Of a stretch of DNA of 45,005 bases, positions 11,017-20,645 are shown piece after piece. Source of the stretch: Candidatus Paraprevotella stercoravium (GTDB lineage: Bacteria > Bacteroidota > Bacteroidia > Bacteroidales > Bacteroidaceae); the NCBI GenBank assembly GCA_944320795.1, contig CALUIU010000026.1, positions 1 through 45,005 on the forward strand, written 5' to 3'. A program made the position numbers and the translations under genes. Below the pieces are notes generated by a model. It searched no databases. It saw only the letters and a list, made by a program, of their open reading frames with translations, and had not been told where the DNA came from. Positions within the stretch are counted from its first letter, which is position 1, and every line of letters starts with the position of its first letter.

Positions 11017-11712
11017 ATGAGAATAGATATCATCACCGTGCTTCCAGAATTATTGGAAGGCTTTATGAACGAATCCATTTTGGGGCGCGCTCAGAAAAAA
11101 GGCCTTGTGGAAATACATATCCACAACTTGCGAGATTATGCGACCAACAAATACAAACGCGTGGACGACTATCCTTATGGCGGTTTTGCCGGAATGGTGA
11201 TGCAGTGCGAACCGATAGACCGCTGCATTTCTGCTCTGAAAGCCGAAAGAGATTATGATGAAATAATCTTTACTACCCCGGACGGTGAACAGTTTGATCA
11301 GCCAATGGCCAACTCTCTGTCGTTAAAGGAAAATATCATCATTCTGTGCGGACATTACAAGGGCATCGATTACCGCATCCGGGAACACCTGATCACCAAG
11401 GAGGTAAGTATCGGTGACTTTGTACTGACCGGTGGAGAATTGGCTGCTGCAGTAATGACGGATGCCATTGTCCGCATCGTGCCTAGAGTGATTGGAGACG
11501 AACAAAGCGCTCTGTCAGACTCATTCCAGGACAACCTGCTGGCAGCACCGGTATATACCCGTCCGGCAGACTATAAAGGCTGGAAGGTTCCGGAAATCCT
11601 GCTTTCTGGCCACGAAGCAAAAATAAAGGAATGGGAGTTGCAGCAGTCCTTTGAAAGAACGCAGCGCCTGAGACCAGACTTGCTGGAAAACACGGGAAAA
11701 CAGCCGGAATAA
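11017..11712 (+). CDS. trmD: tRNA (guanine-37-N1)-methyltransferase
   Basis: 231-residue SPOUT-class methyltransferase that methylates G37 next to the anticodon of tRNAs reading C/G-starting codons, preventing frameshifting. Recognisable elements are the N-terminal [15 protein letters not shown], the substrate loop around [13 protein letters not shown], and the trefoil-knot SAM site formed by [13 protein letters not shown] and [11 protein letters not shown]. The length is slightly below the 240-250 residues usual in proteobacteria but typical for the phylum. It is not in an rpsP-rimM-trmD-rplS operon here; it stands alone between the divergent GH16 gene and the zeta-like gene, which has its own promoter. 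Confidence 0.95.
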   Translation: MRIDIITVLPELLEGFMNESILGRAQKKGLVEIHIHNLRDYATNKYKRVDDYPYGGFAGMVMQCEPIDRCISALKAERDYDEIIFTTPDGEQFDQPMANSLSLKENIIILCGHYKGIDYRIREHLITKEVSIGDFVLTGGELAAAVMTDAIVRIVPRVIGDEQSALSDSFQDNLLAAPVYTRPADYKGWKVPEILLSGHEAKIKEWELQQSFERTQRLRPDLLENTGKQPE

Positions 11713-11748
11713 ATTAGCTTTAATTTAAGGAAAAAATAAGGTTTTACA

Positions 11749-11780
11749 TTTGCTTTTCTCAAAGCGAAAACCTATATTTG
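11749..11780 (+). promoter_or_regulatory. Promoter of the zeta-like gene pair, with palindromic spacer
   Basis: TTTG at 11749-11752, 20 nt, TATATTTG at 11773-11780: one of the best promoter matches in the window. The spacer contains the small inverted repeat GCTTT-TCTC-AAAGC (11752-11765), which could be an operator, though a repeat this short can arise by chance. Confidence 0.65.
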
Positions 11781-11808
11781 CTCTAGGAATCTAAATTTTT
11801 ATACCATT

Positions 11809-12414
11809 ATGTCAGAACAAAAACACAATCTTTATATCATTGCCGGCTGCAATGGGGCTGGAAAAACGACCGCCAGCTTTACCGTGTTACCGGAAATGTT
11901 GCATTGCCGTGAATTCGTCAATGCAGATGAGATCGCGGCAGGGCTGTCGCCTTTCAACCCTGAAGGGGTGGCTATCCAGGCCGGACGACTCATGATAGAC
12001 CGGATTATACAACTGCTGAAAGAAGGTGAGGATTTCGCTTTTGAAACTACATTGGCTACACGCTCTTACGTGAAGTTGATCCAACAGGCTCAAAAGAGAG
12101 GTTATTTTGTAACTCTGCTCTTCTTCTCTCTAGCCAGTCCGGAACAGGCAGAAATGCGCGTAGCCAAACGTGTCAGCCAGGGAGGACACAATATTCCTAT
12201 TGATGTAATCCATCGCCGTTATGACAACGGATTGCGCAATCTGTTTGAACTGTATATGCCGATCTGCGACTATTGGGCGCTCTACGACAACAGTGGTTGC
12301 CCTACCAACAAAGTGGCTTACGGATGGAAGGACACACGGATAACAGTCCTGCAACCGGGCATTTTCGATAAGTTTAAAAATGAATACTCTAAAAGATCAG
12401 ATGATAATGAATGA
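11809..12414 (+). CDS. Zeta-toxin-like P-loop kinase/ATPase (COG4185 type)
   Basis: A 201-residue P-loop protein. Walker A is GCNGAGKTT (13-21). D40 in FVNADEIAAGLSP and E79-T80 in FAFETTLATRS match conserved positions of zeta-like kinases, and the C-terminal part carries the R121/GGH (125-127) and YDNSG (159-163) segments typical of the broad chromosomal zeta-like family, which differs from plasmid zeta toxins that phosphorylate UDP-N-acetylglucosamine. Substrate is unknown. It overlaps a 60-residue downstream frame by 35 nt, implying translational coupling, and has its own promoter and terminator, so the two genes form an autonomous unit between trmD and envelope genes. A toxin role is inference from family; a housekeeping kinase is possible. 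Confidence 0.8.
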   Translation: MSEQKHNLYIIAGCNGAGKTTASFTVLPEMLHCREFVNADEIAAGLSPFNPEGVAIQAGRLMIDRIIQLLKEGEDFAFETTLATRSYVKLIQQAQKRGYFVTLLFFSLASPEQAEMRVAKRVSQGGHNIPIDVIHRRYDNGLRNLFELYMPICDYWALYDNSGCPTNKVAYGWKDTRITVLQPGIFDKFKNEYSKRSDDNE

Positions 12415-12562
12415 ATTTGAAGTAGCAGAGATGCAACGTAAAATAGACGAAGGCATTTTCTTGGCACAGGAACGATTGGTAAAACGTGCCAAACATGACA
12501 ATCTAACATTAGTCATCGTCCGAAACGGACAAGTAGTGGAAATTCCAGCAGAGGAGCTCTAA
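12380..12562 (+). CDS. Small partner protein of the zeta-like ATPase
   Basis: A 60-residue protein starting at the ATG at 12380 (in-frame ATGs also at 12401 and 12407; the last nearly coincides with the upstream stop at 12412-12414). The predicted content is an N-terminal amphipathic helix (residues about 10-45, with QRKIDEGIFLAQERLVKRA) and a short beta-hairpin ending (LVIVRNGQVVEIPAEEL). Small proteins of this shape, with a helix then a V-x-x-G-x-V-V strand, are in my recollection often found beside COG4185 ATPases. It is a candidate antitoxin or regulator by position and size only. The order, large gene first, is the reverse of epsilon-zeta. Its last codons and stop form part of the terminator hairpin. 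Confidence 0.7.
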   Translation: MNTLKDQMIMNEFEVAEMQRKIDEGIFLAQERLVKRAKHDNLTLVIVRNGQVVEIPAEEL

Positions 12563-12579
12563 GGAGCTCCTCTTTTTTG
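12550..12579 (+). terminator. Terminator overlapping the small partner gene's stop
   Basis: Inverted repeat AGAGGAGCTC (12550-12559) / GAGCTCCTCT (12564-12573), tetraloop, then a T-run to 12577. The stop codon sits within the hairpin. Confidence 0.8.
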
Positions 12580-12584
12580 TTTTA

Positions 12585-12833
12585 TCAAACGGATTCCACT
12601 ATACGACGGATGCGACTCCGGTTGGGAATCCATTGCATGGTCTCGTCAAGCATACACAAATCGGTAAGGCGATAAATATTATGACTTTCATCCTGCACAC
12701 CCACACCAATATTACGGAATAAATGATTGTATGGATCAGTTATTTCTATCAGATCCATACAATATTCCACATCTTGCAAACGCTGGATTTCCTGCGCAAC
12801 AAAACGATAAAGTTCTTCTTCCAAAGAGTACAT
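12585..12833 (-). CDS. Small hypothetical protein following a lipoprotein gene
   Basis: An 82-residue acidic protein starting at the ATG at 12833 (a TTG six bases upstream would add two residues). It begins 7 nt after the stop of the lipoprotein gene, so the two are co-transcribed. It has no signal peptide, membrane segment or motif that I recognise. The first third (SLEEELYRFVAQEIQRLQDV) looks like one helix and the rest like a compact mixed fold. Its predicted cytoplasmic location beside an exported lipoprotein makes a shared pathway uncertain. Evidence for coding is the tight spacing and uninterrupted frame; I do not know its family. Confidence 0.55.
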   Translation of the reverse strand: MYSLEEELYRFVAQEIQRLQDVEYCMDLIEITDPYNHLFRNIGVGVQDESHNIYRLTDLCMLDETMQWIPNRSRIRRIVESV

Positions 12834-12839
12834 ACACAA

Positions 12840-13412
12840 TTATTTAACAGGAGGGTCCTGATTAAACATACGTACACAAACCGGTATGGAGTCTGTCCTA
12901 GAACGGGTTATATGATCCATATTTCGAGCTGGCACATGTAATGGACCATATCCATAATCAGGCCAATATCGGTCATAATTTCTCAAGGAAAAATAAGTTG
13001 AAGAACCATAATTATCAACATTCCCCTGAAAATATGATGGCGACAAGCGATAATTAGAGATACGGCAATTCAAATCCGGGTTTCTAAAATACATATAAAT
13101 ACTACGATCACGGACTTCCCAATCAAAAGTATAGTCTAATGCCTCCAAGTAACCGGCCCAATTATAATAGTAATCCGTTTCTCGGCCATAACCATACAGA
13201 TATGATGCATCGTCCGGCACGAATTCAAGCACCGTACCATAGGCGCGCTCCCCATCTATATAAACACCAAAATCACCAAACCATCGACCGGAAAGAGTAT
13301 ACCCCCGATCACTATCGTCATCATATCTCCCACCAAACTGCCAATAAGGATCACAAGATGAGAGCCCCAACATGACTCCCAACAGTAACAATATATTTTT
13401 AAACTTAGTCAT
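12840..13412 (-). CDS. Tyrosine-rich lipoprotein of unknown function
   Basis: 190 residues. The N terminus (MTKFKNILLLLGVMLGLSSC) is a type II signal peptide with lipobox LSSC, so the mature protein would be a lipid-anchored envelope protein starting at Cys20. The mature part is rich in Tyr (about 22 in the protein), Trp, Asp and Gly, with repeated strand-like segments (GRWFGDFGVYID, YGTVLEFVPD), suggesting a small beta-sheet or barrel domain. The acidic DDDSDRG after the lipobox could be a surface-export signal like those described for Bacteroidota lipoproteins (inference). It has its own promoter and leads a two-gene unit with the 82-residue protein. No family recognised. Confidence 0.75.
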   Translation of the reverse strand: MTKFKNILLLLGVMLGLSSCDPYWQFGGRYDDDSDRGYTLSGRWFGDFGVYIDGERAYGTVLEFVPDDASYLYGYGRETDYYYNWAGYLEALDYTFDWEVRDRSIYMYFRNPDLNCRISNYRLSPSYFQGNVDNYGSSTYFSLRNYDRYWPDYGYGPLHVPARNMDHITRSRTDSIPVCVRMFNQDPPVK

Positions 13413-13437
13413 TGCTCTTATTCTTTTGTTTCTGTCT

Positions 13438-13468
13438 CAAAAATAGAAAACATCAGTTCAAACAGCAA
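13438..13468 (-). promoter_or_regulatory. Promoter of the Tyr-rich lipoprotein gene
   Basis: Minus strand: TTG (13468-13466), 20 nt, TATTTTTG (13445-13438), about 25 nt before the ATG. Confidence 0.6.
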
Positions 13469-13500
13469 AAGATTTTTCCGATAAAATCATAGGGATTTCC

Positions 13501-14142
13501 CTATTTTGCTTCTTCTACACTGATTGAAAAAGAAAAAGCATCGTTGCATTTTACATGAATCATCCCTCCAAACCGGTGATCGTAATCATACCCCCCCCAC
13601 GCGCGCAACGGTGACGGCATGCGTGAAAACGGTAAAATCCGTTTTGAAGCATATGCCCCCAATGTCACCTTATCCGTAAGCTGATAAGCTGCCATAGCAG
13701 ACAAGCCTAAAGAACGATCATGCCAACCGCTCCAATGCTGTGTATCTATATACGTTCCTCCTATCAGGCGAAAACGTGAAGTCACCGGAAAAACATAAGC
13801 AGCCGATGCCTGCGTAGAAAACAAGGCTCCAGGAAAACGGTCACGCCCCAAACCGACCGTCACCGAAGTAGAAAGCTGAAAATTCAATCCGTCATGCAAA
13901 TACCAGGGTGACGCCCCGGAAAAAGCATATGGATCATTCCAATATAACACAGAAGGCCCTACCGGCAACAAAGTGCCGGGAAAAGCTACTGTCATCGAAT
14001 CACACCAAAGAGAATCATTCAGTTCACTGCGCCACACGTTCTGACTTGGCGGAATCTGTACGGAAACAGAATCAACCTCACTCTGCGCCATCAAGACAGA
14101 AGCTGACGCACACAGAAACACCAAACACACAAGTCGTTTCAT
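13501..14142 (-). CDS. Exported protein, probably outer-membrane beta-rich
   Basis: 213 residues with a signal peptide (MKRLVCLVFLCASASVLMAQ). After a short Ser/Val-rich linker, the region from about residue 85 on alternates hydrophobic and polar residues in 8-10-residue strands (FQLSTSVTVGLGRDR, FSTQASAAYVFPV, SRFRLIGGTYI, VTLGAYASKR, GMIHVKCNDAFSFSISVEE), typical of a small outer-membrane beta-barrel or a beta-sandwich. I do not recognise the family. It starts 20 nt after the LysM glucosaminidase gene and is probably co-transcribed with it, which suggests a cell-envelope role. A weak hairpin at 13489-13504 (ATAGGGA/TCCCTAT) overlaps the stop and may end transcription. Confidence 0.75.
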   Translation of the reverse strand: MKRLVCLVFLCASASVLMAQSEVDSVSVQIPPSQNVWRSELNDSLWCDSMTVAFPGTLLPVGPSVLYWNDPYAFSGASPWYLHDGLNFQLSTSVTVGLGRDRFPGALFSTQASAAYVFPVTSRFRLIGGTYIDTQHWSGWHDRSLGLSAMAAYQLTDKVTLGAYASKRILPFSRMPSPLRAWGGYDYDHRFGGMIHVKCNDAFSFSISVEEAK

Positions 14143-14162
14143 CGGGAATATGTTTTAAATCA

Positions 14163-15083
14163 TCATCTTAACCAAATAATATCATTTGGCTTGGCAGCAT
14201 AATCTTCCGGCAAATCATTGATTTTATACAAACTTTCCAGACGGATGCCATACTTTTGGGCAATACTATACATAGAATCACCTGGCTTGATAATATGCGG
14301 CTGGCGCTGCAAACTCTTGTGACCACGTTTCTTTTTCTTTTCCAAATAAATAATATCACCTTTCTGCAAACGATAATCTGAAGGCAACTCATTATATTTG
14401 CGCAAACGGCGAGGGGATACTCCGGTTTCTGCAGCAATAGCTTCAAAAGAATCTCCAGCCTTTGCTATTACATAATAATTGTCATTGTTACGGTAAACCG
14501 TATGATTGTTCTGTATTACTGTAACTAGCTGCCCTTCTGTATAATGTCCGGAGTTTAATCCTTTCAGAGAACTGTATTTGTCATACTGGGTCAAATCATA
14601 TCTCTCGATAATATCAATGAGCGAATAGGCATAACGGGGATTGGTGGCATACCCACAACGTTTCAGTCCATGCGCCCATCCCTTATAGTCTTTCAGAGAC
14701 AGATTAAACAAGGAACGGTAACGGGGCTGCTTCAAAAAAGCCGAATGATCCTCATAAGACTCCTTGGCCGATTTATACTTACGGAAACGCTCGTTCGGCG
14801 CATCGTCATTGGCTAAAACATAGGGACCATTCCAATATCCTCCGCACTTGATACCAAAATGATTATTCGCCTCACGTGCCAGACGGCTTTTTCCGGCAGC
14901 ACTTTCCAACAAGCCCTGAGCCAATGTAATACTAGCCGGAATCTTATGCTTGAGCATCTGGTCCACAGCCATATACTTATATTGATCGATATAATTCAAA
15001 TAACTTTGATTCTGCGCCTGAGAATAAGCCTTTAGTACCACAAAATACGCCAGCAAGCAGAACAGTGTAAAACGGATCTTCAT
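14163..15083 (-). CDS. Glucosaminidase (GH73-like) with two LysM domains
   Basis: 306 residues, exported: the signal peptide ends near residue 21 (FVVLKAYSQA). Residues about 28-170 form a FlgJ-like N-acetylglucosaminidase domain, with the probable catalytic glutamate E60 in TLAQGLLESAAGKS followed by NNHFGIKC. Two LysM peptidoglycan-binding repeats follow, the first around 200-250 (KAGDSFEAIAAETG) and the second at the very C terminus (KPGDSMYSIAQKYG). The protein therefore binds and cleaves glycan strands of peptidoglycan in the periplasm, for remodelling or division. It has its own promoter, divergent from cdd, and is followed 20 nt later by the beta-rich exported protein. Family assignment is strong; its physiological role is inferred. 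Confidence 0.9.
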   Translation of the reverse strand: MKIRFTLFCLLAYFVVLKAYSQAQNQSYLNYIDQYKYMAVDQMLKHKIPASITLAQGLLESAAGKSRLAREANNHFGIKCGGYWNGPYVLANDDAPNERFRKYKSAKESYEDHSAFLKQPRYRSLFNLSLKDYKGWAHGLKRCGYATNPRYAYSLIDIIERYDLTQYDKYSSLKGLNSGHYTEGQLVTVIQNNHTVYRNNDNYYVIAKAGDSFEAIAAETGVSPRRLRKYNELPSDYRLQKGDIIYLEKKKKRGHKSLQRQPHIIKPGDSMYSIAQKYGIRLESLYKINDLPEDYAAKPNDIIWLR

Positions 15084-15123
15084 TATCTTCTTAACAATAA
15101 ATATATTCTAACAATCTGTCTCG

Positions 15124-15155
15124 CAAAAATAAAATAAAAACCTCGCATTTCTCAA
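15124..15155 (-). promoter_or_regulatory. Promoter of the LysM glucosaminidase gene
   Basis: Minus strand: TTG (15155-15153), 21 nt, TATTTTTG (15131-15124). It sits back to back with the cdd promoter in a 117-nt divergent spacer. Confidence 0.6.
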
Positions 15156-15165
15156 AAAACAAGAT

Positions 15166-15173
15166 TATATTTG
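15166..15173 (+). promoter_or_regulatory. -7 box of cdd
   Basis: TATATTTG at 15166-15173, 28 nt before the cdd ATG. The -33 region is weak. Confidence 0.5.
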
Positions 15174-15200
15174 TGATTGTTTTAAAAAAGATTAGATATT

Positions 15201-15680
15201 ATGAAGGAATTCACTATTCATACTCAAGTAAGGTTTTATCAGGAAAATGAGCTAAGCCACGATGATCAGGAACTCATCAGCGCTGCGCGTGAAGCCACGA
15301 AACGCAGTTATGCCCCCTATTCAAAATTTTATGTCGGAGCTGCATTACGTTTAGCCAATCAACAAATTGTATGCGGCAGCAATCAGGAAAATGCCGCTTA
15401 TCCATCGGGCACCTGCGCAGAACGTACCGCCATATTCTATGCTAATGCGCAATATCCGGAGCAACCTGTGGAGGCACTGGCCATCGCAGCCCAAACCAAT
15501 GGAAAGTTTCTTGCACAACCCATTTCACCATGCGGTTCATGCCGCCAAGTAATCCTCGAAACAGAACATCGTTTCAAGAAGCCAATCCGCATATTACTTT
15601 ACGGAACAGAAGGAGTCTATGTTTTAGAAGGAATCCAGTCTATTTTACCGCTTCAATTTGACCAAGACTGTTTACTATAG
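15201..15680 (+). CDS. cdd: Cytidine deaminase
   Basis: 159 residues, a homotetrameric-type zinc cytidine deaminase that converts cytidine and deoxycytidine to uridine forms in pyrimidine salvage. The zinc and proton-transfer residues are C72 and E74 in TCAERTA, with C111 and C114 in SPCGSCRQVI. The substrate loop NQENAAYPSG precedes them. The N terminus is longer by about 20 residues than the B. subtilis enzyme, as is common in the phylum. The ABC-F gene follows after 51 nt with its own -7 box, so co-transcription is possible but not required. Confidence 0.94.
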   Translation: MKEFTIHTQVRFYQENELSHDDQELISAAREATKRSYAPYSKFYVGAALRLANQQIVCGSNQENAAYPSGTCAERTAIFYANAQYPEQPVEALAIAAQTNGKFLAQPISPCGSCRQVILETEHRFKKPIRILLYGTEGVYVLEGIQSILPLQFDQDCLL

Positions 15681-15691
15681 AATAATTTTTG

Positions 15692-15699
15692 TATCTTTG
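15692..15699 (+). promoter_or_regulatory. -7 box upstream of the ABC-F gene
   Basis: TATCTTTG at 15692-15699, 32 nt before the ATG. The -33 region is not clear. Confidence 0.45.
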
Positions 15700-15713
15700 C
15701 AGGCAAAATCTAA

Positions 15714-17374
<1,661 letters not shown>

Positions 17375-17438
17375 GTAACAAGCCTTTTGGCAAGATATTT
17401 GTAGTATTCCCTAAAAATGAAACTATAAATTAAAGGAC

Positions 17439-18011
17439 ATGAAACCAGAAGAAAAAATCAACGAAGAAATAGAACAGAACGAAGTAACTGACACTCAGAA
17501 CGAAAACACTGAAGAAACTGCCGCAACAGAAGAAAAAGTGGAAAAAGAACTGACAGATGCTGAAAAACTGGCAGAAACCGAACAAAAACTGGCAGAATTG
17601 CAGGACAAGTATCTGAGACAGGTAGCCGAGTTCGATAACTATAGAAAGAGAACCATCAAGGAAAAAGCCGATCTGATTCTGAACGGCGCAGAAAAGACCA
17701 TCACAGCTATTCTTCCGGTACTCGACGATATGGAACGTGCCTTGAAGAATATGGAAACAGCAGAAGATGTAGCAGCCGTGAAAGAAGGTGTTGATCTGAT
17801 CATGCAAAAGTTCATCAAGATTCTGGAAAACCAGGGTGTCAAGAAGATTGAAACCGAAAATGCTGATTTCAACACTGATCTGCATGAAGCCATCGCTCAG
17901 ATACCGGCACCGGCCGATGAAATGAAAGGCAAGGTGATCGATTGTGTTCAGACCGGATACACGCTCAATGACAAAGTGATTCGTCACTCAAAAGTAGCAG
18001 TTGGACTCTAA
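17439..18011 (+). CDS. grpE: GrpE nucleotide exchange factor
   Basis: 190 residues. Homodimeric exchange factor that releases ADP from DnaK. The first 45 residues are acidic and low in complexity (Glu/Thr/Asn), followed by a long coiled coil (about 46-110, with QDKYLRQVAEFDNYRKRT) and the C-terminal beta domain (GKVIDCVQTGYTLNDKVIR, ending HSKVAVGL). It is 15 nt upstream of dnaJ and co-transcribed with it; dnaK is not in the window. A near-consensus -7 element (GATATTTG, 17394-17401) lies upstream, but no heat-shock inverted repeat of the CIRCE type is visible. Confidence 0.95.
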   Translation: MKPEEKINEEIEQNEVTDTQNENTEETAATEEKVEKELTDAEKLAETEQKLAELQDKYLRQVAEFDNYRKRTIKEKADLILNGAEKTITAILPVLDDMERALKNMETAEDVAAVKEGVDLIMQKFIKILENQGVKKIETENADFNTDLHEAIAQIPAPADEMKGKVIDCVQTGYTLNDKVIRHSKVAVGL

Positions 18012-18026
18012 CCTTATTAAATAAAG

Positions 18027-19184
18027 ATGGAGAAGAGAGATTACTACGAAGTACTGGGGGTATCCAAAACAGCCTCTGATGCAGAAATCAAGAAGGCCTA
18101 CAAACAGATGGCCATCAAATATCATCCGGATAGAAATCCGGGCGACAAAGAAGCTGAAGCCAAATTCAAGGAAGCTGCTGAAGCATATGATGTGCTGCGC
18201 GATCCGCAGAAACGTGCCCGTTACGACCAGTTCGGCCATGCCGGAATGAGCGGAGCCGGAGGTTTCGGTGGCGGTGCCAGCATGAATATGGACGACATAT
18301 TTTCTATGTTCGGTGATATTTTCGGCGGTCACGGAGGCTTTGGCGGTTTCGGTGGATTCGGTGGCGGAGGCGGTCGTCGCAAGCCACAATATAAAGGAGG
18401 TGACCTTAGATTAAAAGTTAAACTGAATTTGTCTGAAATCGCAACCGGAGTAACCAAAAAGTTCAAAGTAAAGAAAATGGTTACCTGTAGCCATTGCCAC
18501 GGAACCGGAGGCGAAGGCGATCACAGTACCGAAACCTGTCCGACCTGTCACGGAAGCGGTTACGTAACCCGCACCCAACAGAGCATCTTCGGAATGATGC
18601 AGACTCAAAGTGCCTGTCCTACCTGTCATGGAGAAGGAACCGTTATCAAGAACAAATGTAAGGTCTGTGGCGGTGAAGGAGTGGTCAACGGAGAAGAAGT
18701 TATCGAAGTAAACATCCCTGCCGGAGTTGCTGATGGAATGATTGTCAATGTACCGGGAAAAGGTCATGCGGCCAAACGCGGCGGAATTCCTGGAGATATT
18801 CAGGTCTTCATCGAAGAGGAACCGCACCCAGAATTACTTCGCGAGGACAACAATCTGATTTACAGCCTACTTTTGGACATCCCGACAGCAATACTCGGTG
18901 GAGAATGCGAGATTCCGACCATTGACGGAAAGGCAAAGATCAAGATCGAACCGGGCACACAGCCGGGCAAGGTTGTACGTTTGCGCGGAAAAGGACTGCC
19001 AGCCGTACAAGGTTATGGCTATGGAACAGGCGACCTGATCGTAAACATCAGTGTATACATTCCGGAAACACTCAACAAGGAGGAAAAGAAGTTCTTCGAA
19101 AGCGCACGCAACAGCGAAAACTTCGCCCCCAATCCATCAATCAAAGAGAAAATCTTCAGAAAATTCAAAAGTTTCTTTGAATAA
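18027..19184 (+). CDS. dnaJ: DnaJ (Hsp40) co-chaperone
   Basis: 385 residues, full-length type I DnaJ. Order: J domain (about 4-70) with the HPD motif in [11 protein letters not shown] that stimulates DnaK ATPase; Gly/Phe/Met-rich linker (about 75-120) with [17 protein letters not shown]; four CxxCxGxG zinc repeats ([32 protein letters not shown]); and the C-terminal substrate-binding beta domains and dimerisation tail. It works with GrpE, encoded 15 nt upstream, and with DnaK. A strong terminator follows 20 nt after the stop, so the operon is grpE-dnaJ only. Confidence 0.97.
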   Translation: MEKRDYYEVLGVSKTASDAEIKKAYKQMAIKYHPDRNPGDKEAEAKFKEAAEAYDVLRDPQKRARYDQFGHAGMSGAGGFGGGASMNMDDIFSMFGDIFGGHGGFGGFGGFGGGGGRRKPQYKGGDLRLKVKLNLSEIATGVTKKFKVKKMVTCSHCHGTGGEGDHSTETCPTCHGSGYVTRTQQSIFGMMQTQSACPTCHGEGTVIKNKCKVCGGEGVVNGEEVIEVNIPAGVADGMIVNVPGKGHAAKRGGIPGDIQVFIEEEPHPELLREDNNLIYSLLLDIPTAILGGECEIPTIDGKAKIKIEPGTQPGKVVRLRGKGLPAVQGYGYGTGDLIVNISVYIPETLNKEEKKFFESARNSENFAPNPSIKEKIFRKFKSFFE

Positions 19185-19203
19185 CACTTTTACTCAACTA
19201 TGG

Positions 19204-19247
19204 GGGATCAGCACAGCGCCATGCGTTTGTGCTGATCCCTCTTTTTT
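19204..19247 (+). terminator. Terminator of grpE-dnaJ
   Basis: Arms GGGATCAGCACA (19204-19215) and TGTGCTGATCCC (19228-19239), then a T6 run at 19242-19247. It ends only 9 nt before the folC ATG. Confidence 0.88.
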
Positions 19248-19256
19248 CAGAATCAT

Positions 19257-20543
19257 ATGACTTATCAGGAAGCTACAGAATATCTGTTCAACAGTACTCC
19301 TCTTTTCCAGAATGTAGGAAAAGATGCCTATAAAGAGGGTTTGGAGAACACCCTTCTTTTGGACAAACATTTCAACCATCCGCATCAACAGTATCAAACC
19401 ATCCATATTGCAGGTACCAACGGCAAGGGATCCTGCAGTCACACTTTGGCTGCAATTCTTCAGGAAGCAGGCTACAAGGTAGGCTTGTACACTTCTCCGC
19501 ATCTGGTTGATTTCCGGGAACGCATCCGTGTAAACGGTACCTGCATTCCAGAAGAACGCGTAGTGCGCTTTGTTGAAGAAGAGCGTGCATTCTTTGAGCC
19601 ATTGCATCCGTCCTTTTTTGAAATTACCACAGCGCTGGCTTTCCTTTATTTTGCTGAACAGAAGGTAGACATCGCCGTTATCGAAGTTGGCTTGGGAGGT
19701 CGTCTGGATTGTACCAACATCATCTCTCCCCTACTCTCCGTCATCACAAACATCAGTTTTGACCATGTTCAGTTCTTAGGAAACACACTGGATAAAATCG
19801 CATCTGAAAAAGCAGGTATCATCAAGCCCAACACTCCGGTGATCATCGGCGAAACTACTCCGGAGACACGTCCGGTATTTATAGAAAAAGCCTTGCGATG
19901 CCAAGCATCTATCCGTTTTGCAGAAGAAGAGCATGAGCTTCAGGCTATCAACGAAGCCTATGACGGAACCCGTGAATACCAGACCCTTCATTTTGGAACC
20001 ATCAACGGTGTGCTTAACGGCGACTGCCAAATCAAAAACACCCAAACGATATTGGCAGCTGTAAGCGAGCTTCAGAAAACGCTCCACATTTCCGAAGAAA
20101 ACGTTCGAGACGGATTCCGGAACGTATGTCAGACTACCGGTTTGAGAGGCCGTTGGCAAAAGCTGGCAGACAGTCCAAAGACCTATTGCGATACCGGGCA
20201 CAACGTGGGCGGCATTTCCTATATCGTAAAGCAGCTGGAGCGTATTCCTTGCGCCCAAAAACGCATTGTAATCGGAATGGTGAACGATAAAGACATTGCT
20301 CATGTGCTCGAAATGTTGCCTAAAGACGCCATTTACTATTTTACGCAAGCAAAAGTAAAACGCGCTCTGCCTGCGGAGGCACTTCTAGCCCAAGCGAAAG
20401 GAAAAGGACTGGATGGAAAAGCGTTCTCCTCTGTAATTGAAGCATATACAGCGGCACGCAACGAAGCTTCTTCCGACGATCTCATCTTTATCGGCGGAAG
20501 CACCTTTATCGTGGCAGATTTGTTTACGAATATTTTTAAATAA
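19257..20543 (+). CDS. folC: Bifunctional folylpolyglutamate/dihydrofolate synthase
   Basis: 428 residues, Mur-ligase fold. It adds glutamate to dihydropteroate and then to reduced folates using ATP. The P-loop is GTNGKGS (53-59), followed by YTSPHL and FRERIRVNG in the substrate loop, then IEVGLGGRLDCTN and ITNISFDHV for metal/ATP binding, and the C-terminal domain with DTGHNVGG. The ATG at 19257 is the only start giving the complete N terminus; it lies just after the grpE-dnaJ terminator with no good ribosome-binding or promoter signal, so some expression may depend on readthrough. No other folate gene is adjacent. Confidence 0.94.
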   Translation: MTYQEATEYLFNSTPLFQNVGKDAYKEGLENTLLLDKHFNHPHQQYQTIHIAGTNGKGSCSHTLAAILQEAGYKVGLYTSPHLVDFRERIRVNGTCIPEERVVRFVEEERAFFEPLHPSFFEITTALAFLYFAEQKVDIAVIEVGLGGRLDCTNIISPLLSVITNISFDHVQFLGNTLDKIASEKAGIIKPNTPVIIGETTPETRPVFIEKALRCQASIRFAEEEHELQAINEAYDGTREYQTLHFGTINGVLNGDCQIKNTQTILAAVSELQKTLHISEENVRDGFRNVCQTTGLRGRWQKLADSPKTYCDTGHNVGGISYIVKQLERIPCAQKRIVIGMVNDKDIAHVLEMLPKDAIYYFTQAKVKRALPAEALLAQAKGKGLDGKAFSSVIEAYTAARNEASSDDLIFIGGSTFIVADLFTNIFK

Positions 20544-20578
20544 AATCTCGTTTTTTCTGCCACAAAACCGCTGGAATA

Positions 20579-20610
20579 TTTGTTAAAACGGAAGTTTTTA
20601 TTTTAATTTG
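20579..20610 (+). promoter_or_regulatory. Promoter of the galactose operon
   Basis: TTTG at 20579-20582, 20 nt, TTAATTTG at 20603-20610 (one mismatch to TAnnTTTG), 35 nt before the galM ATG. Confidence 0.5.
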
Positions 20611-20645
20611 CATAACAATCTATCAACTTTAAATCACCATAAACA

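Noticed and set aside
17430-17987. Phe/Cys-rich antisense frame over grpE
   Set aside because: The Phe-rich composition is just the complement of the Glu/Lys-rich sense frame.
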